A stretch of 64,000 bases of DNA from Acidiphilium rubrum (GTDB lineage Bacteria; Pseudomonadota; Alphaproteobacteria; Acetobacterales; Acetobacteraceae). This document shows positions 18,719 to 29,254 of this stretch, piece after piece. The stretch spans positions 155,931-219,930 of the forward strand of contig NZ_FTNE01000004.1 in the NCBI RefSeq assembly GCF_900156265.1. Direction: 5' to 3'. Under the pieces are notes generated by a model that saw only the letters and a list, made by a program, of their open reading frames with translations, ran no database searches and was not told the DNA's origin. The number at the start of each line of letters is the position of its first letter. Position 1 is the first letter of the stretch. A program made the position numbers and the translations under genes.

Positions 18719-20146
18719 CTAGCCGGCCGGGTCGGTTTCGATCGGCCAGTCCATCGCGGCGAGGCGGCCCGGTGCGAGCAGCGACATGACGATACCGAGG
18801 GCGAACAATGCCGCCGCGCAGCCGACCGCCCAGAGCGCCGGGCCGTGGTCGAGCACGCCGAACCCCAGCAGCGCCATTACCGCAAACGCGCCCGCCATGG
18901 CGAACATGAGCGTGACGCCCTTGCCGCCAAGTTCGCGCCAGAGCAGAGGCAATGCCGGCGCGTGGCTGGCACCGAACACTGCGCCGAAGGTGCAAAATGC
19001 CACCGGTATCGCCTGGATCGGTGTAACGACGCCGAGCGACAACGCAACGGTGACGACCACGAGCGCGTTGATCAGGCTGATTTCGATCATATTGGTGCGA
19101 AACGCCCGCACCATGGCGGCGGCGAAACCGCTGCGGCCACCATAGCGCCCCGCCATATAGAGCGCGGGCCAGTCACCACGGCTGATCAGCCATTGGCCGC
19201 TGCCGAACAACCCGAGCGCCACGCCGAACCCGATCGATTGTGGCGCCTGCTTGATCAGCGCGGCGATGAAATCATGGCCGGTGATCCAGGCGAACGCCGG
19301 CATGTAAAGAAGTAGAACGCCGATCTGAATACAGGTGACGATCAGCAGGCCGATCGGGCCCAGCGCGATGCCGAGCATGGCAGGCAACGGCTGCACCGGC
19401 ATGAAGCCGGGTTTCCAGGTCATGATCCGGCCGATCGGCCGCAGGATCGTGCGCAGAGCGCCGGTTCGCGGCGCGGCGGCGGCACGATCGGCGCGATCCG
19501 CTTGCGCTTCGTCCTGGCTCGCCGCCCGTGCGGGGACATAGCGCAGGCCGGAGACGACGAGTGAAACCGCGAGACCGGTGATCAACAACGCGATCGGTGC
19601 CGGCGCAAAGACGACGTATGCGAGATAATGCGGCTGTGATCCGACGAACATGACGGGTAGAAACAGGAGTCCCCGAAGCCGTGTGACCCCCTTGGCCTGT
19701 CCGGTCGCCCCCCCGCTGCTGAACGCGGCACCGGTCGCCATGGCCAGCGCAGCCAGCGCGAGCGCGCCGGCAATGGGGGCGCCGAACCCTATCAGAGGGA
19801 TCGCGAACAGGGCGGTCAGGATCACCAAGGTGATGGCAACGGCGCTGAGTTCGGCCGATTTCAGATCGGGGATGGCGGTTGCAAGATTGGACCGCACCTG
19901 CCGCCAATAATGCATCGTAAAACAGGCCGGCACGTAGAAAGCGACATACCACCAGAAAAACAGGAACATCGAGCGATGCAGGAACAACGCCTGAATACCG
20001 CCAATCGCTACGATCGCCGCCGCCTTCGGCGCGCTGATCGCACCCGCGGCCAGCATGCAGCCGGCGGAGGCCAGCATCGGGTTCTCGCGCACGAACACTG
20101 GCGAGGCGTAGTTGCGCAGCGCGGCCGCGGCGAGGCGCGGCTTCAT
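18719..20146 (-). CDS. Polytopic membrane protein, ABC exporter permease candidate
   Basis: This 475-residue protein has roughly ten hydrophobic segments and an N-terminal MKPRLAAAALRNYASPVFVR. I do not recognise a permease family signature. Its start overlaps the stop of an ABC ATPase gene (ATGA), so it is most likely the membrane partner of that ATPase. Alternating long hydrophobic helices with a cytoplasmic charged loop near residue 240 (SQDEAQADRADR) fits an ABC-2-like transporter. The substrate is unknown. It is separated by 62 bases from the secreted-protein gene downstream and might be co-transcribed with the polysaccharide operon. Confidence 0.65.
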   Translation of the reverse strand: MKPRLAAAALRNYASPVFVRENPMLASAGCMLAAGAISAPKAAAIVAIGGIQALFLHRSMFLFFWWYVAFYVPACFTMHYWRQVRSNLATAIPDLKSAELSAVAITLVILTALFAIPLIGFGAPIAGALALAALAMATGAAFSSGGATGQAKGVTRLRGLLFLPVMFVGSQPHYLAYVVFAPAPIALLITGLAVSLVVSGLRYVPARAASQDEAQADRADRAAAAPRTGALRTILRPIGRIMTWKPGFMPVQPLPAMLGIALGPIGLLIVTCIQIGVLLLYMPAFAWITGHDFIAALIKQAPQSIGFGVALGLFGSGQWLISRGDWPALYMAGRYGGRSGFAAAMVRAFRTNMIEISLINALVVVTVALSLGVVTPIQAIPVAFCTFGAVFGASHAPALPLLWRELGGKGVTLMFAMAGAFAVMALLGFGVLDHGPALWAVGCAAALFALGIVMSLLAPGRLAAMDWPIETDPAG

Positions 20147-21015
20147 CGGGTCATTTCCAGAAATGCCGTTTCCAGATCGGGGATGCGCACGTCGGGCGCT
20201 GCCCCGAGCGTCGCGGCCAGCGCGGCGGCGCTTGCCTCGTCCCAGCCATCGACCAGCAAGGCGCCCGTGTCACGATCTTCGGCAAGGCACGAGACGTGTT
20301 GCGGCAACGCGTCGCGCGGTGCGGCCACCCAGCGCGCGGAGGTGCGGAACCGCGCCATCGGCGTATCGTGGATGATGCTGCCGTGCCGCATGAAAATCGC
20401 GCGGGTCGCGATTTTTTCGAGGTCGGAGAGAATATGCGAGGAAATCAGCACGCTCCGCCCCTCCTGCGCGCAGAATCTGGTCAGCAGCGCCATGAAATCG
20501 CGGCGCGCCTGCGGGTCGAGGCTCGCGACCGGCTCATCCAGGATCAGCAGATCCGGCGCATGGCGCATCGCCAGCACGATCGCGAGGCGCTGTTTCTGGC
20601 CACCGGAGAGGGATTTGACCCGCGCCTTCGGGTCAAGCCCGGCCCAGTCCAGCAGCCAGGGCGGCGGCGCGCCCGGTTCCTGCGCATAGAATTTGCCAAG
20701 ATAAGTGATCAGCTCGCCGACCCGGAACCAGCCGAACCCGCTCATGGTCTGCGGCACGAAGCCGGTGCGGCCGCGCAGCGCCGGCGACAATTCGGCCGCC
20801 GTTTCACCAAACAACCTGATCGAGCCGGCGGAGGGCAGCAGAAACCCCAGCAGGCAGCCGATCAACGTGGTCTTGCCCGCACCGTTCGGGCCGAGCAGGC
20901 CGACGATTTCACCAGGGCCGACGGTGAACGTCACGTCGGCCAAGGCGATCCGCGTGCCGAATTGCTTGCCCAGCGCCTCGGCCGCGATGAACGGTCCGGC
21001 GTATCCTTCAGACAT
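20143..21015 (-). CDS. ABC transporter ATP-binding protein
   Basis: The 290-residue protein is a single nucleotide-binding domain. Walker A is GPNGAGKTT, the signature is LSGGQKQRLAI, Walker B is LLILDEPVASLDP and the switch His is in LISSHILSDLEK. The sequence is of the drug/export (ABC-2, CcmA/NatA-like) group, with an additional C-terminal domain after residue 215. The overlap with the polytopic membrane protein gene points to a two-component exporter. A dispersed hairpin repeat lies upstream, separating it from eno. Confidence 0.9.
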   Translation of the reverse strand: MSEGYAGPFIAAEALGKQFGTRIALADVTFTVGPGEIVGLLGPNGAGKTTLIGCLLGFLLPSAGSIRLFGETAAELSPALRGRTGFVPQTMSGFGWFRVGELITYLGKFYAQEPGAPPPWLLDWAGLDPKARVKSLSGGQKQRLAIVLAMRHAPDLLILDEPVASLDPQARRDFMALLTRFCAQEGRSVLISSHILSDLEKIATRAIFMRHGSIIHDTPMARFRTSARWVAAPRDALPQHVSCLAEDRDTGALLVDGWDEASAAALAATLGAAPDVRIPDLETAFLEMTR

Positions 21016-21070
21016 TATGCCTCTCCTGCGTTTGACGCAGGCTATGGGATCGAGGTCGCGTAAGTCAAAG

Positions 21071-21110
21071 AAAAGGCTTCTTTTTTATATAAAAGAAGCA
21101 AAAAATTTTC
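21071..21110. repeat. Dispersed hairpin repeat, copy 1 (probable terminator of eno)
   Basis: The stem GCTTCTTTT / AAAAGAAGC (21077-21099 region) is flanked by A-rich and T-rich runs. The same unit recurs at 47531, 47611 and 62016. It lies just after the eno stop on the minus strand and is followed there by CTTTTCTTT, consistent with an intrinsic terminator. Confidence 0.75.
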
Positions 21111-21134
21111 GTGAATTGATAACCATGGCTTCGC

Positions 21135-22960
<1,826 letters not shown>

Positions 22961-22962
22961 TC

Positions 22963-24501
22963 TCAACTCACCAGTTTCAGGGTGGGGCGCTGGCGCCGGG
23001 GCCGGCTGCCCTCGGCCGCCGGCAGATCGAGCGGCAGCAACGGTGTGGCCGGGGCCTCGCTGGACGCGGCCGTCGCGTCGTCGTTGGTGGCGGTCGCGAG
23101 ATCGTGCCGGTCGAGGTAGTTGGCGGCCAGATGGCGGAATACGTAGTCGATCAGCGAGCTTGCCTGGGTAATTTCGGCATCGCCTTCCACCGCACCGGCG
23201 CTGCCGAACCGGGTGAACGCGAATTCATCGACGAAGTCATCGAGCGGCACGCCGTGCTGCAAACCAAGGCTGACGGCGATGGCAAACGCCTCGGCCAGCC
23301 CGCGAAATGCGGCGGATTCGCGGGGCAAGGTCAGGAATATCTCGCCCAGCCGGCCATCCGGATACTCGCCGGTGCGCAGAAACACCTTGTGGCCGGCGAT
23401 GGTGACTTTCTGGGTATAGCCACCGCGCCGGGCGGGCAGTTTGTCGCGCGCGGTGCCGCGCGCCGGGGTGCGAACCGGCAGGCTGGTCTGCAACGGCGGC
23501 AGAATCGTGCAAAACGGTGCGATGGCATCATGCATTGCCTGCAGGCCGGCCCGATCGGCGATGCCGAACGGATCGGCGCCGGCGATGGTTGCCGCCAGCG
23601 CATCCTCGGCGGTGCGGCCCGATGCGGCCAGGCGGGCGCGCGACCAGGTGGCCAATTTGCCTTCGCCGTTCAGCGCCGAGAGCGGTGCCGCGATGCCGAT
23701 GGTCTCGACGCCGAGCAACGCCTCCACCGGCCCCGGCGGCAACAGGCCGGTCAGGCTGAGGTGCTGGCGCAGACCCAAGGCTTGGGCTTGCCCCTGCGCG
23801 CGCAGCGCAGCGGCGCGGACCGCCTCGATCGGGCAGGTGCGGGGCAGCGGCGCGGTGGTGATCGCGCAACCGGGTGCCATGCCGCGCGCGAGCAGACCAG
23901 CGGAGGCGATATCGGCCTGCGCCGCGAGCAGGGCGGCGAGGCTCGCCGCCAGCGATCGTGCGGCATCGCTGGCGTAATCGAGGTCGAGTCGGGCCAGCAG
24001 CATGGCCAGATCGGCCATGCCGAGCGCGAGGCGCTGAGCCGATGGGTTGCTGAGGCTGAGTGCGATGACCGCGGTGCGGACCGCCTCGCCGAACCCTTCG
24101 GTGTCGAACTGCTGCGCGTCGTCGAGAAACTGCGACACGTTGAGGACGAAGCCGGGGATCGCTTCCGGCACGCCGCGCCAGATGCCGGGGGAGGGCGCGC
24201 CACGCCGGCCGATCAGCAGGTGATGCAGCACGTTGGCCAAATCATCCTCGATCCCGGCGGCGGCGGCGCGTGCCGCGATCGGCTCGATCCAGGCGGATGC
24301 CGCGGCCGGTGCCTCGACCAGGCGGGGCGATGCGCGCAGAGCGACCAGGCCGGCAGCGGCTTGTTCAGGCCAGGCGACCGGGATAACCGCTGGTTCCGGC
24401 GTCGCATCCGGATCGGAGCCGATTTCCAGGCGCCGCATGCGAATGCCGCGCCAGGGCAGCGGCGGGTGGGAGCGGTACGAACCGGCGTGATCTTTGATCA
24501 T
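22963..24501 (-). CDS. NrdJ-like truncated protein with TSCPD domain
   Basis: The 512-residue protein looks like the C-terminal half of a class II (B12-dependent) ribonucleotide reductase. Residues 117-212 ([33 protein letters not shown]) match the RNR barrel segment, and residues 361-467 match the TSCPD domain ([58 protein letters not shown]). The N-terminal half with the thiyl-radical Cys and the C-terminal redox Cys tail of NrdJ are absent, so it cannot be a reductase by itself. It may be a regulator or partner of a full NrdJ elsewhere. Tandem NrdR-type boxes stand about 45 bases before its start. Confidence 0.75.
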   Translation of the reverse strand: MIKDHAGSYRSHPPLPWRGIRMRRLEIGSDPDATPEPAVIPVAWPEQAAAGLVALRASPRLVEAPAAASAWIEPIAARAAAAGIEDDLANVLHHLLIGRRGAPSPGIWRGVPEAIPGFVLNVSQFLDDAQQFDTEGFGEAVRTAVIALSLSNPSAQRLALGMADLAMLLARLDLDYASDAARSLAASLAALLAAQADIASAGLLARGMAPGCAITTAPLPRTCPIEAVRAAALRAQGQAQALGLRQHLSLTGLLPPGPVEALLGVETIGIAAPLSALNGEGKLATWSRARLAASGRTAEDALAATIAGADPFGIADRAGLQAMHDAIAPFCTILPPLQTSLPVRTPARGTARDKLPARRGGYTQKVTIAGHKVFLRTGEYPDGRLGEIFLTLPRESAAFRGLAEAFAIAVSLGLQHGVPLDDFVDEFAFTRFGSAGAVEGDAEITQASSLIDYVFRHLAANYLDRHDLATATNDDATAASSEAPATPLLPLDLPAAEGSRPRRQRPTLKLVS

Positions 24502-24544
24502 ACTACAACTCTAGTCCGTTCGCAGCGCCGTTTCCAGCGCGATT

Positions 24545-24592
24545 CCGCGTCATGTTGTGGATATCGATGACGGCCGCCACAAAATGTTGTGG
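24545..24592. promoter_or_regulatory. Tandem NrdR-type boxes
   Basis: Two 16-bp sites, CCGCGTCATGTTGTGG (24545-24560) and CCACAAAATGTTGTGG (24577-24592), lie exactly 32 bp apart, three helical turns, the arrangement known for NrdR repressor boxes. The second is a good palindrome (CCACAA-N4-TTGTGG); the first keeps the right half. They precede the NrdJ-like gene on the minus strand; the NDUFA12 homologue lies the other way. The second box runs into TGTGGATAA (24588-24596), a perfect DnaA-box match. Confidence 0.65.
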
Positions 24593-24661
24593 ATAACCGT
24601 GCTGTCTGGTGCAGTGCGGCACGGATGGACCGATCTGACCAGTTCCTTTATAGAGACGAGC

Positions 24662-25138
24662 ATGAACGCAACCGACGACACTGTGGCGGGCGAAGACGCG
24701 CGGCACGATGGCAAAAACCGGGCGTCGCGACCCGGGGCTCCCAGCTTGGCATCGCTGGGCGGCTGGCGGGCGCTGATCAACAACCCCGGCCTCATCCTCA
24801 ACACGTTGCGCCACGGCGGGGCCGTCGGCCAGGACGCGCTCGGCAACCGGTATTTCGAGGAACGCCGGCCGACCCGGCAGGATGGCCGCGCCCGTCGCTG
24901 GGTGCTCTACGCCGGTCGCGCGCGCGATGCCTCGCTGGTGCCGCCCGAGTGGCATGCCTGGCTGCATTTCACGACCGATGCGCCGCTGTCCGACGCCAAT
25001 CGCCGCCCTTGGCAACGGCCCCATGAGCCGAACATGACGGGTACGGCATTCGCGTACCGCCCGAAAGGGCACGATTATGCCGGCGGGGCACGCCCCCATG
25101 TCTCAGCCGACTATGAACCATGGACACCGGACGCCTGA
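24662..25138 (+). CDS. NDUFA12-family NADH:ubiquinone oxidoreductase subunit
   Basis: This roughly 158-residue protein is the bacterial homologue of the mitochondrial complex I accessory subunit NDUFA12 (B17.2), restricted to alphaproteobacteria. Conserved segments are GQDALGNRYFEERR, RRWVLYAG, VPPEWHAWLHFTTDAP, W-RPHEPNMTGTAFAYRPKG. The ATG at 24662 is preceded by a modest AGAGACGAG site; a longer frame starting at 24557 would run through the regulatory region and is less likely. It is the first gene of a plus-strand group with mlaD and the DUF2155 gene, an order common in this class. Confidence 0.9.
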   Translation: MNATDDTVAGEDARHDGKNRASRPGAPSLASLGGWRALINNPGLILNTLRHGGAVGQDALGNRYFEERRPTRQDGRARRWVLYAGRARDASLVPPEWHAWLHFTTDAPLSDANRRPWQRPHEPNMTGTAFAYRPKGHDYAGGARPHVSADYEPWTPDA

Positions 25139-25211
25139 ACCAGCAGACATAGGGTTCCCCGTGATTTCGTCCGTAGACCCCATCGTTAGCACGCTAGACA
25201 GAAAGTAGCAG

Positions 25212-25763
25212 ATGCAGAGCCGTTTTTCCGAAATAATCGCCGGTCTGGCCGTTCTTGTCGCGGTGGTCGCCTTCCTGGTTTTCGCTTTCTCCCGCACACA
25301 TACTCAGCCCAGCGATGGCTATATGCTGCACGCCCAGTTCGGCAGTATCGGCCCCTTGAAGGTCGGTTCGCCGGTAAAGATTGCGGGTGTGACGGTCGGC
25401 AAGGTCGCCGCAACGACGCTCAACAAGGCGACCTACGCCGCGATCGTCGATTTCGACATCGATCCCGGCGTCAAAATCCCGAAGGACAGCAGCGCCGCGA
25501 TCGAAAGCGCTTCGTTGCTTGGGGGGGACTATCTATCGATCGCGCCTGGCGGGTCTGATACGATGCTGAAGCCGGATGGCGCGATTGTGGTGACGCAATC
25601 GGCGATCAACATCGAGTCCCTACTTGGTAAATTCGTCTTCAGTGCGGCGAATTTCGCCAGCACCGCCGCCAAGGGCAAGTCTGGCCAGCCAGACGCGAGC
25701 CCGCCTGCGGCTGGCACGAAGACGAGCCTGCCCGGGTTGACCCCGGGTGCCAAAGCACCGTGA
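25212..25763 (+). CDS. mlaD: MlaD-type MCE-domain lipid transport protein
   Basis: The 183-residue protein has an N-terminal transmembrane anchor (residues 8-26) and a single MCE domain: AQFGSIGPLKVGSPVKIAGV, GKVAATTLNKATYAAIVDFD, IPKDSSAAIESASLLGGDYL. MlaD forms a hexameric ring in the periplasm and shuttles phospholipids between the membranes as part of the Mla system. The C-terminus is Pro/Ala-rich. Other mla genes are not in the window. Its stop overlaps the GTG start of the DUF2155 gene. Confidence 0.9.
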   Translation: MQSRFSEIIAGLAVLVAVVAFLVFAFSRTHTQPSDGYMLHAQFGSIGPLKVGSPVKIAGVTVGKVAATTLNKATYAAIVDFDIDPGVKIPKDSSAAIESASLLGGDYLSIAPGGSDTMLKPDGAIVVTQSAINIESLLGKFVFSAANFASTAAKGKSGQPDASPPAAGTKTSLPGLTPGAKAP

Positions 25764-26416
25764 TCCACAAGGCCGCGCTGGGGATGGGGGCGGTGCTGCT
25801 GGCAGCGATGCCGTGGGCAGGGGCGCAGAATAACCAGCCGGCCAGCCTGGCGCCGGTGCCGTTGTCACCTTCAATCATCGCAACGCCGAATGCACCATTG
25901 CCGGCGCCGGTGCCGCCATCACCGGCACCATCTCAGGCGCAATCACTACCCGCCCCCGATCTGCCCGCGCCGAATTTGCCGGTTGGTACACTGACCGCGC
26001 CCCCGCCGGATGCGGCCGTACCGGGTCAGTTACCGGTCACGGCGGGCGGTTCGCCAAACGGGTCCGGCGGCGCGCCCGCACAAATAAAACCGATCTGGGA
26101 TCAGCGCGCTGCGGCGTTGCTCGACGTGCTCGACAAGGAAGATGGCGCAGTTCACCGGATTAATGTGCCGGTAGGCTCGAGCACGTCTGAGGGCAGGTTG
26201 TCGATCGAGGTGGGCGCCTGTGTTGTCCGGCCGAAGGACATGACGTCTGATGCTGCAACGTTTCTGACCGTCACGTCGAAACCTGTGGACGGAAATGCAT
26301 CGTCAACCGGGGATACCCCTCTGTTTCGCGGATGGCTGATCCGCTCCGAACCGGGTGCCACGGTGGTCGGTGATGCGGCAGTGACATTCCGGTTGATCGG
26401 GTGCGGCGGTGGTTGA
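25760..26416 (+). CDS. DUF2155 domain protein
   Basis: The GTG at 25760 overlaps the mlaD stop (GTGA) and gives 218 residues: a signal peptide, a long Pro/Ala-rich linker (about residues 30-100) and a C-terminal DUF2155 domain. The domain includes LDVLDKEDGAVHRINVPVGS, EVGACVVRPKDM and LFRGWLIRSEPGA. DUF2155 proteins are periplasmic, of unknown function, and are regularly encoded beside the NDUFA12 homologue in alphaproteobacteria. Usually the final segment carries a PxxDVWxxxC motif; here it ends VTFRLIGCGGG, keeping the Cys. Confidence 0.85.
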   Translation: MIHKAALGMGAVLLAAMPWAGAQNNQPASLAPVPLSPSIIATPNAPLPAPVPPSPAPSQAQSLPAPDLPAPNLPVGTLTAPPPDAAVPGQLPVTAGGSPNGSGGAPAQIKPIWDQRAAALLDVLDKEDGAVHRINVPVGSSTSEGRLSIEVGACVVRPKDMTSDAATFLTVTSKPVDGNASSTGDTPLFRGWLIRSEPGATVVGDAAVTFRLIGCGGG

Positions 26417-26566
26417 TCGACGGTGTCTTGAATGCATCAAATTGTAAATACCGCTGACGTGACAAGATCTTAATTGACAAGAGCGTATCAGAAGTAGATC
26501 AGATTATTGTAACCTACGCTGGACGTTCCAAATTCCTGCCGAACGATGTTAACGAATGGAGGCTTT

Positions 26567-27664
26567 ATGAATTATCGCTCAATACTGTTTGCCGCAACCT
26601 GCGGTGCAGCAATCGTCGCGGCTGCGCCGATGGCGCATGCCCAGATGGCAGGCGGCCCGGCGCCGGTTACGGGTCCCTACGTGGACCTTGGTCTTGGCAC
26701 CAACCTGATGCAGACCCAGAAGTATACGTACGCTCAGCCGAACGGCGGCCAGACCGGTCATTTCGTGTTCCGCCCCGACTACGCCGGCCAGATCGGTGTG
26801 GGTTATGGCCTCGGCAACGGGTTTCGCGTCGAGCTCGATGGCAATTTCTTCCGCAACAGCGCCGTCAAAGCCGATGACAATTTCAACGGCAACAACCGCG
26901 TGCATGGCGGCGTCAACACCTACGGCGTCTTGCTGAATGGCTATTATGACATTCCGACCGGCACGAATTTCGTACCCTTCGTCGGCGGCGGTGTCGGCTA
27001 CGAGTGGCAGAAGTTCCAGCACATCGGCGTGCCGGCCCCCTATGGTGACAGCTACAGCGGCACCTATGGCAGCTTCGCATTCGATGTCGGCGCGGGCGTT
27101 GCGTACAACATCCCGCAGGTTCCCGGCCTTGCTCTGACAGCGCAGTATCAGTACACCGAACTGACACATCAGCGTAAGTACAACGACACCGGTGTGCCGA
27201 ACACCTTTATCGGCGTTGGTCACTCGGGCAATCACGAAATCCTGCTCGGTGCCCGTTACGAGCTGTTCCCGCCGGCACCGCCGCCGCCGCCCGCTCCTGC
27301 GCCGACCCCGGTTGCAGCCCCGGCCCCGGCCCCGGCACGGACCTATCTGGTGTTCTTCAACTGGAACAAGGCCGACCTGACGCCGCGTGCGACACAAATC
27401 GTGGCCGAGGCCGCTCAGGCATCGCAGACGACGCACGTGACCAGCCTGAACGTGAACGGATACACCGATACCTCGGGTACACCGGCCTACAACGAGAAGC
27501 TCTCGTATCGCCGTGCCGACAACGTCGCCGCCCAGCTGGTGACGGATGGCGTGCCGAAGAGCGACATCGTGATCAAGGGCTATGGCGAGACGCATCTGCT
27601 GGTCCCGACCGGTCCTGGCGTGCGCGAGCCGCAGAACCGCCGCGTGGAAATCATCCTGAACTGA
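26567..27664 (+). CDS. OmpA-family outer membrane protein, copy 1
   Basis: The ATG follows GGAGG by four bases and begins a signal peptide (MNYRSILFAATCG, cleavage near AHA-Q). The 365-residue protein has an N-terminal eight-stranded-barrel-like domain (residues 30-235: GPYVDLGLGTN, GQIGVGYGLGNGFRVELDGN), a Pro/Ala hinge and a C-terminal OmpA peptidoglycan-binding domain (YLVFFNWNKADLTPRA, NGYTDTSGTPAYNEKLSYRR, NRRVEI). The Asp and Arg that bind diaminopimelate are present in TDTSG and LSYRRA. Its barrel differs clearly from copies 2 and 3, while the C-terminal domain is identical to that of copy 2. Confidence 0.93.
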   Translation: MNYRSILFAATCGAAIVAAAPMAHAQMAGGPAPVTGPYVDLGLGTNLMQTQKYTYAQPNGGQTGHFVFRPDYAGQIGVGYGLGNGFRVELDGNFFRNSAVKADDNFNGNNRVHGGVNTYGVLLNGYYDIPTGTNFVPFVGGGVGYEWQKFQHIGVPAPYGDSYSGTYGSFAFDVGAGVAYNIPQVPGLALTAQYQYTELTHQRKYNDTGVPNTFIGVGHSGNHEILLGARYELFPPAPPPPPAPAPTPVAAPAPAPARTYLVFFNWNKADLTPRATQIVAEAAQASQTTHVTSLNVNGYTDTSGTPAYNEKLSYRRADNVAAQLVTDGVPKSDIVIKGYGETHLLVPTGPGVREPQNRRVEIILN

Positions 27665-27684
27665 TTTTCGCTTGAATGACTTTG

Positions 27685-27714
27685 AAAAACCCCGGCCTCG
27701 GCCGGGGTTTTTTT
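27685..27714 (+). terminator. Intrinsic terminator of OmpA copy 1
   Basis: CCCCGGCC-TC-GGCCGGGG stem followed by seven T and preceded by five A, 20 bases after the stop. It is identical to the terminator of copy 2. The A-run also makes it usable from the other strand. Confidence 0.93.
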
Positions 27715-27944
27715 ATGCGAGACCAGTTTTTCGGTTGCTTCGGTTACTATTCTGTCATAATAGGCACGGTGTGCTTCGATTATGTGACTTGTCTGCCACA
27801 GCCTTTTGAAATCAAGTGAATCACTGCCGAACACGATGCGCTGCACCTCCTCCCATGACGTTCGCGGTGCTAAGTAGACTGCATCGTTTGGTATCGCCGG
27901 TTCGAATGTTTCAACACGGGTCCGGGCGCACGAGGAGACAACAG

Positions 27945-29033
27945 ATGAGATTCCGCACAACCCTGCTTGCGGCTACCTTTATTGTGGCGCCGGCCTTTCT
28001 GCCGATCGCCGCGAAGGCACAGCCGGTCACCGGCCCCTATGTCAGTGCCGGTCTTGGCTACAACATGCTCAACAGCCGCAAGGTTAAGAGCGTCGCGATC
28101 GACGGCGTCAGCACCAACCTCGGCGCGAAGGCCTTGTTCAGCAACGGCTTTACTGGTGAAGCATCGGTCGGTTACGGTTTCGGCAATGGTTTCCGTGTTG
28201 AACTCGAAGGCGATTACTTCAACAACCAAGTCAAGAAGCTCGATGTTGGGCCGTCGCAGTTCGTTGCCAGCGGCAATGAAAAAAAGTTCGGCGCGATGGT
28301 GAATGCGCTGTATGACTTCGATGTTGGCATTCCTTACGTTTATCCGTTTGTCGGCGTTGGCGCCGGCTATCAGTTCCTCGACTGGCGTAACGTGAACATT
28401 CCGGGCACCGGTAGCTATATTAATGGCACGCCGGGCTCGTTCGCCTATCAGGGCATCGTCGGTTTGTCGTTCCCGATCCCGGGCGCGCCTGGCTTGTCGG
28501 CGAATGTTCAGTACCGCTATATGTCGACCATCGGCAGCCAGCATTACAAGGGCATTCAGGACGGCATCCCGGCGACCTTCAAGGTCGGTCGCGATTCCAA
28601 CAACATGGTCCTGGTCGGGATGAGCTATGAGCTGTTCCCGCCGGCACCCCCTGCACCGCCTGCTCCTGCGCCGACCCCGGTTGCAGCCCCGGCCCCGGCC
28701 CCGGCACGGACCTATCTGGTGTTCTTCAACTGGAATAAGGCCGACCTGACGCCGCGTGCGACACAAATCGTGGCCGAGGCCGCTCAGGCATCGCAGACGA
28801 CGCACGTGACCAGCCTTAACGTGAACGGCTACACCGATACCTCGGGCACTCCGGCGTACAACGAGAAGCTGTCGTATCGCCGTGCCGACAACGTTGCCGC
28901 CCAGCTGGTAACGGATGGCGTGCCGAAGAGCGACATCGTGATCAAGGGCTACGGCGAGACGCATCTGCTGGTCCCGACGGGCCCAGGCGTGCGCGAGCCG
29001 CAGAACCGCCGCGTGGAAATCATCCTGAACTGA
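27945..29033 (+). CDS. OmpA-family outer membrane protein, copy 2
   Basis: The ATG at 27945 follows a GAGGAG site and opens a signal peptide (MRFRTTLLAATFIVAP, cleavage near AKA-Q). The mature protein (362-residue precursor) has a barrel domain beginning QPVTGPYVSAGLGYNML and the same hinge and OmpA C-terminal domain as copy 1. The barrel is closely related to copy 3 (GYGFGNGFRVELEGDYF, PYVYPFVGVGAGYQFLDWRN). It likely anchors the outer membrane to peptidoglycan, as OmpA does. It has its own upstream region of 280 bases and its own terminator. Confidence 0.93.
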   Translation: MRFRTTLLAATFIVAPAFLPIAAKAQPVTGPYVSAGLGYNMLNSRKVKSVAIDGVSTNLGAKALFSNGFTGEASVGYGFGNGFRVELEGDYFNNQVKKLDVGPSQFVASGNEKKFGAMVNALYDFDVGIPYVYPFVGVGAGYQFLDWRNVNIPGTGSYINGTPGSFAYQGIVGLSFPIPGAPGLSANVQYRYMSTIGSQHYKGIQDGIPATFKVGRDSNNMVLVGMSYELFPPAPPAPPAPAPTPVAAPAPAPARTYLVFFNWNKADLTPRATQIVAEAAQASQTTHVTSLNVNGYTDTSGTPAYNEKLSYRRADNVAAQLVTDGVPKSDIVIKGYGETHLLVPTGPGVREPQNRRVEIILN

Positions 29034-29053
29034 TTTTCGCTCGAATGACTTTG

Positions 29054-29083
29054 AAAAACCCCGGCCTCGGCCGGGGTTTTTTT
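29054..29083 (+). terminator. Intrinsic terminator of OmpA copy 2
   Basis: Same A5-CCCCGGCC-TC-GGCCGGGG-T7 structure as after copy 1, at the same distance from the stop. Confidence 0.93.
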
Positions 29084-29254
29084 ATGGGGGATCGATAAAT
29101 CGGCATGGTTGCGTGTGGCGTGGGTGCAACGCCGCGTTCAAATCCCGCAGGACCCTGCGGCCAACCCTGATTTGGCGCTGGTGCAATGCTATCTATGCGA
29201 AGCGTGAGGCGTCGCGTCGGCGCGGGATCATGACAGAAAATCAGGAGACGGCAA

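Noticed and set aside
24540..24600. DnaA boxes as a replication origin
   Set aside because: Only one perfect box and one partial box, no A/T-rich unwinding region, and the 32-bp tandem palindromic pattern is better explained by NrdR sites.
27725..27960. Protein-like stretch on the minus strand before OmpA copy 2 (SWEEVQRIVFGSDSLDFKRL)
   Set aside because: It looks briefly protein-like and may be a gene relic, but it has no ribosome binding site, reads on through the OmpA terminator, and matches nothing I know.
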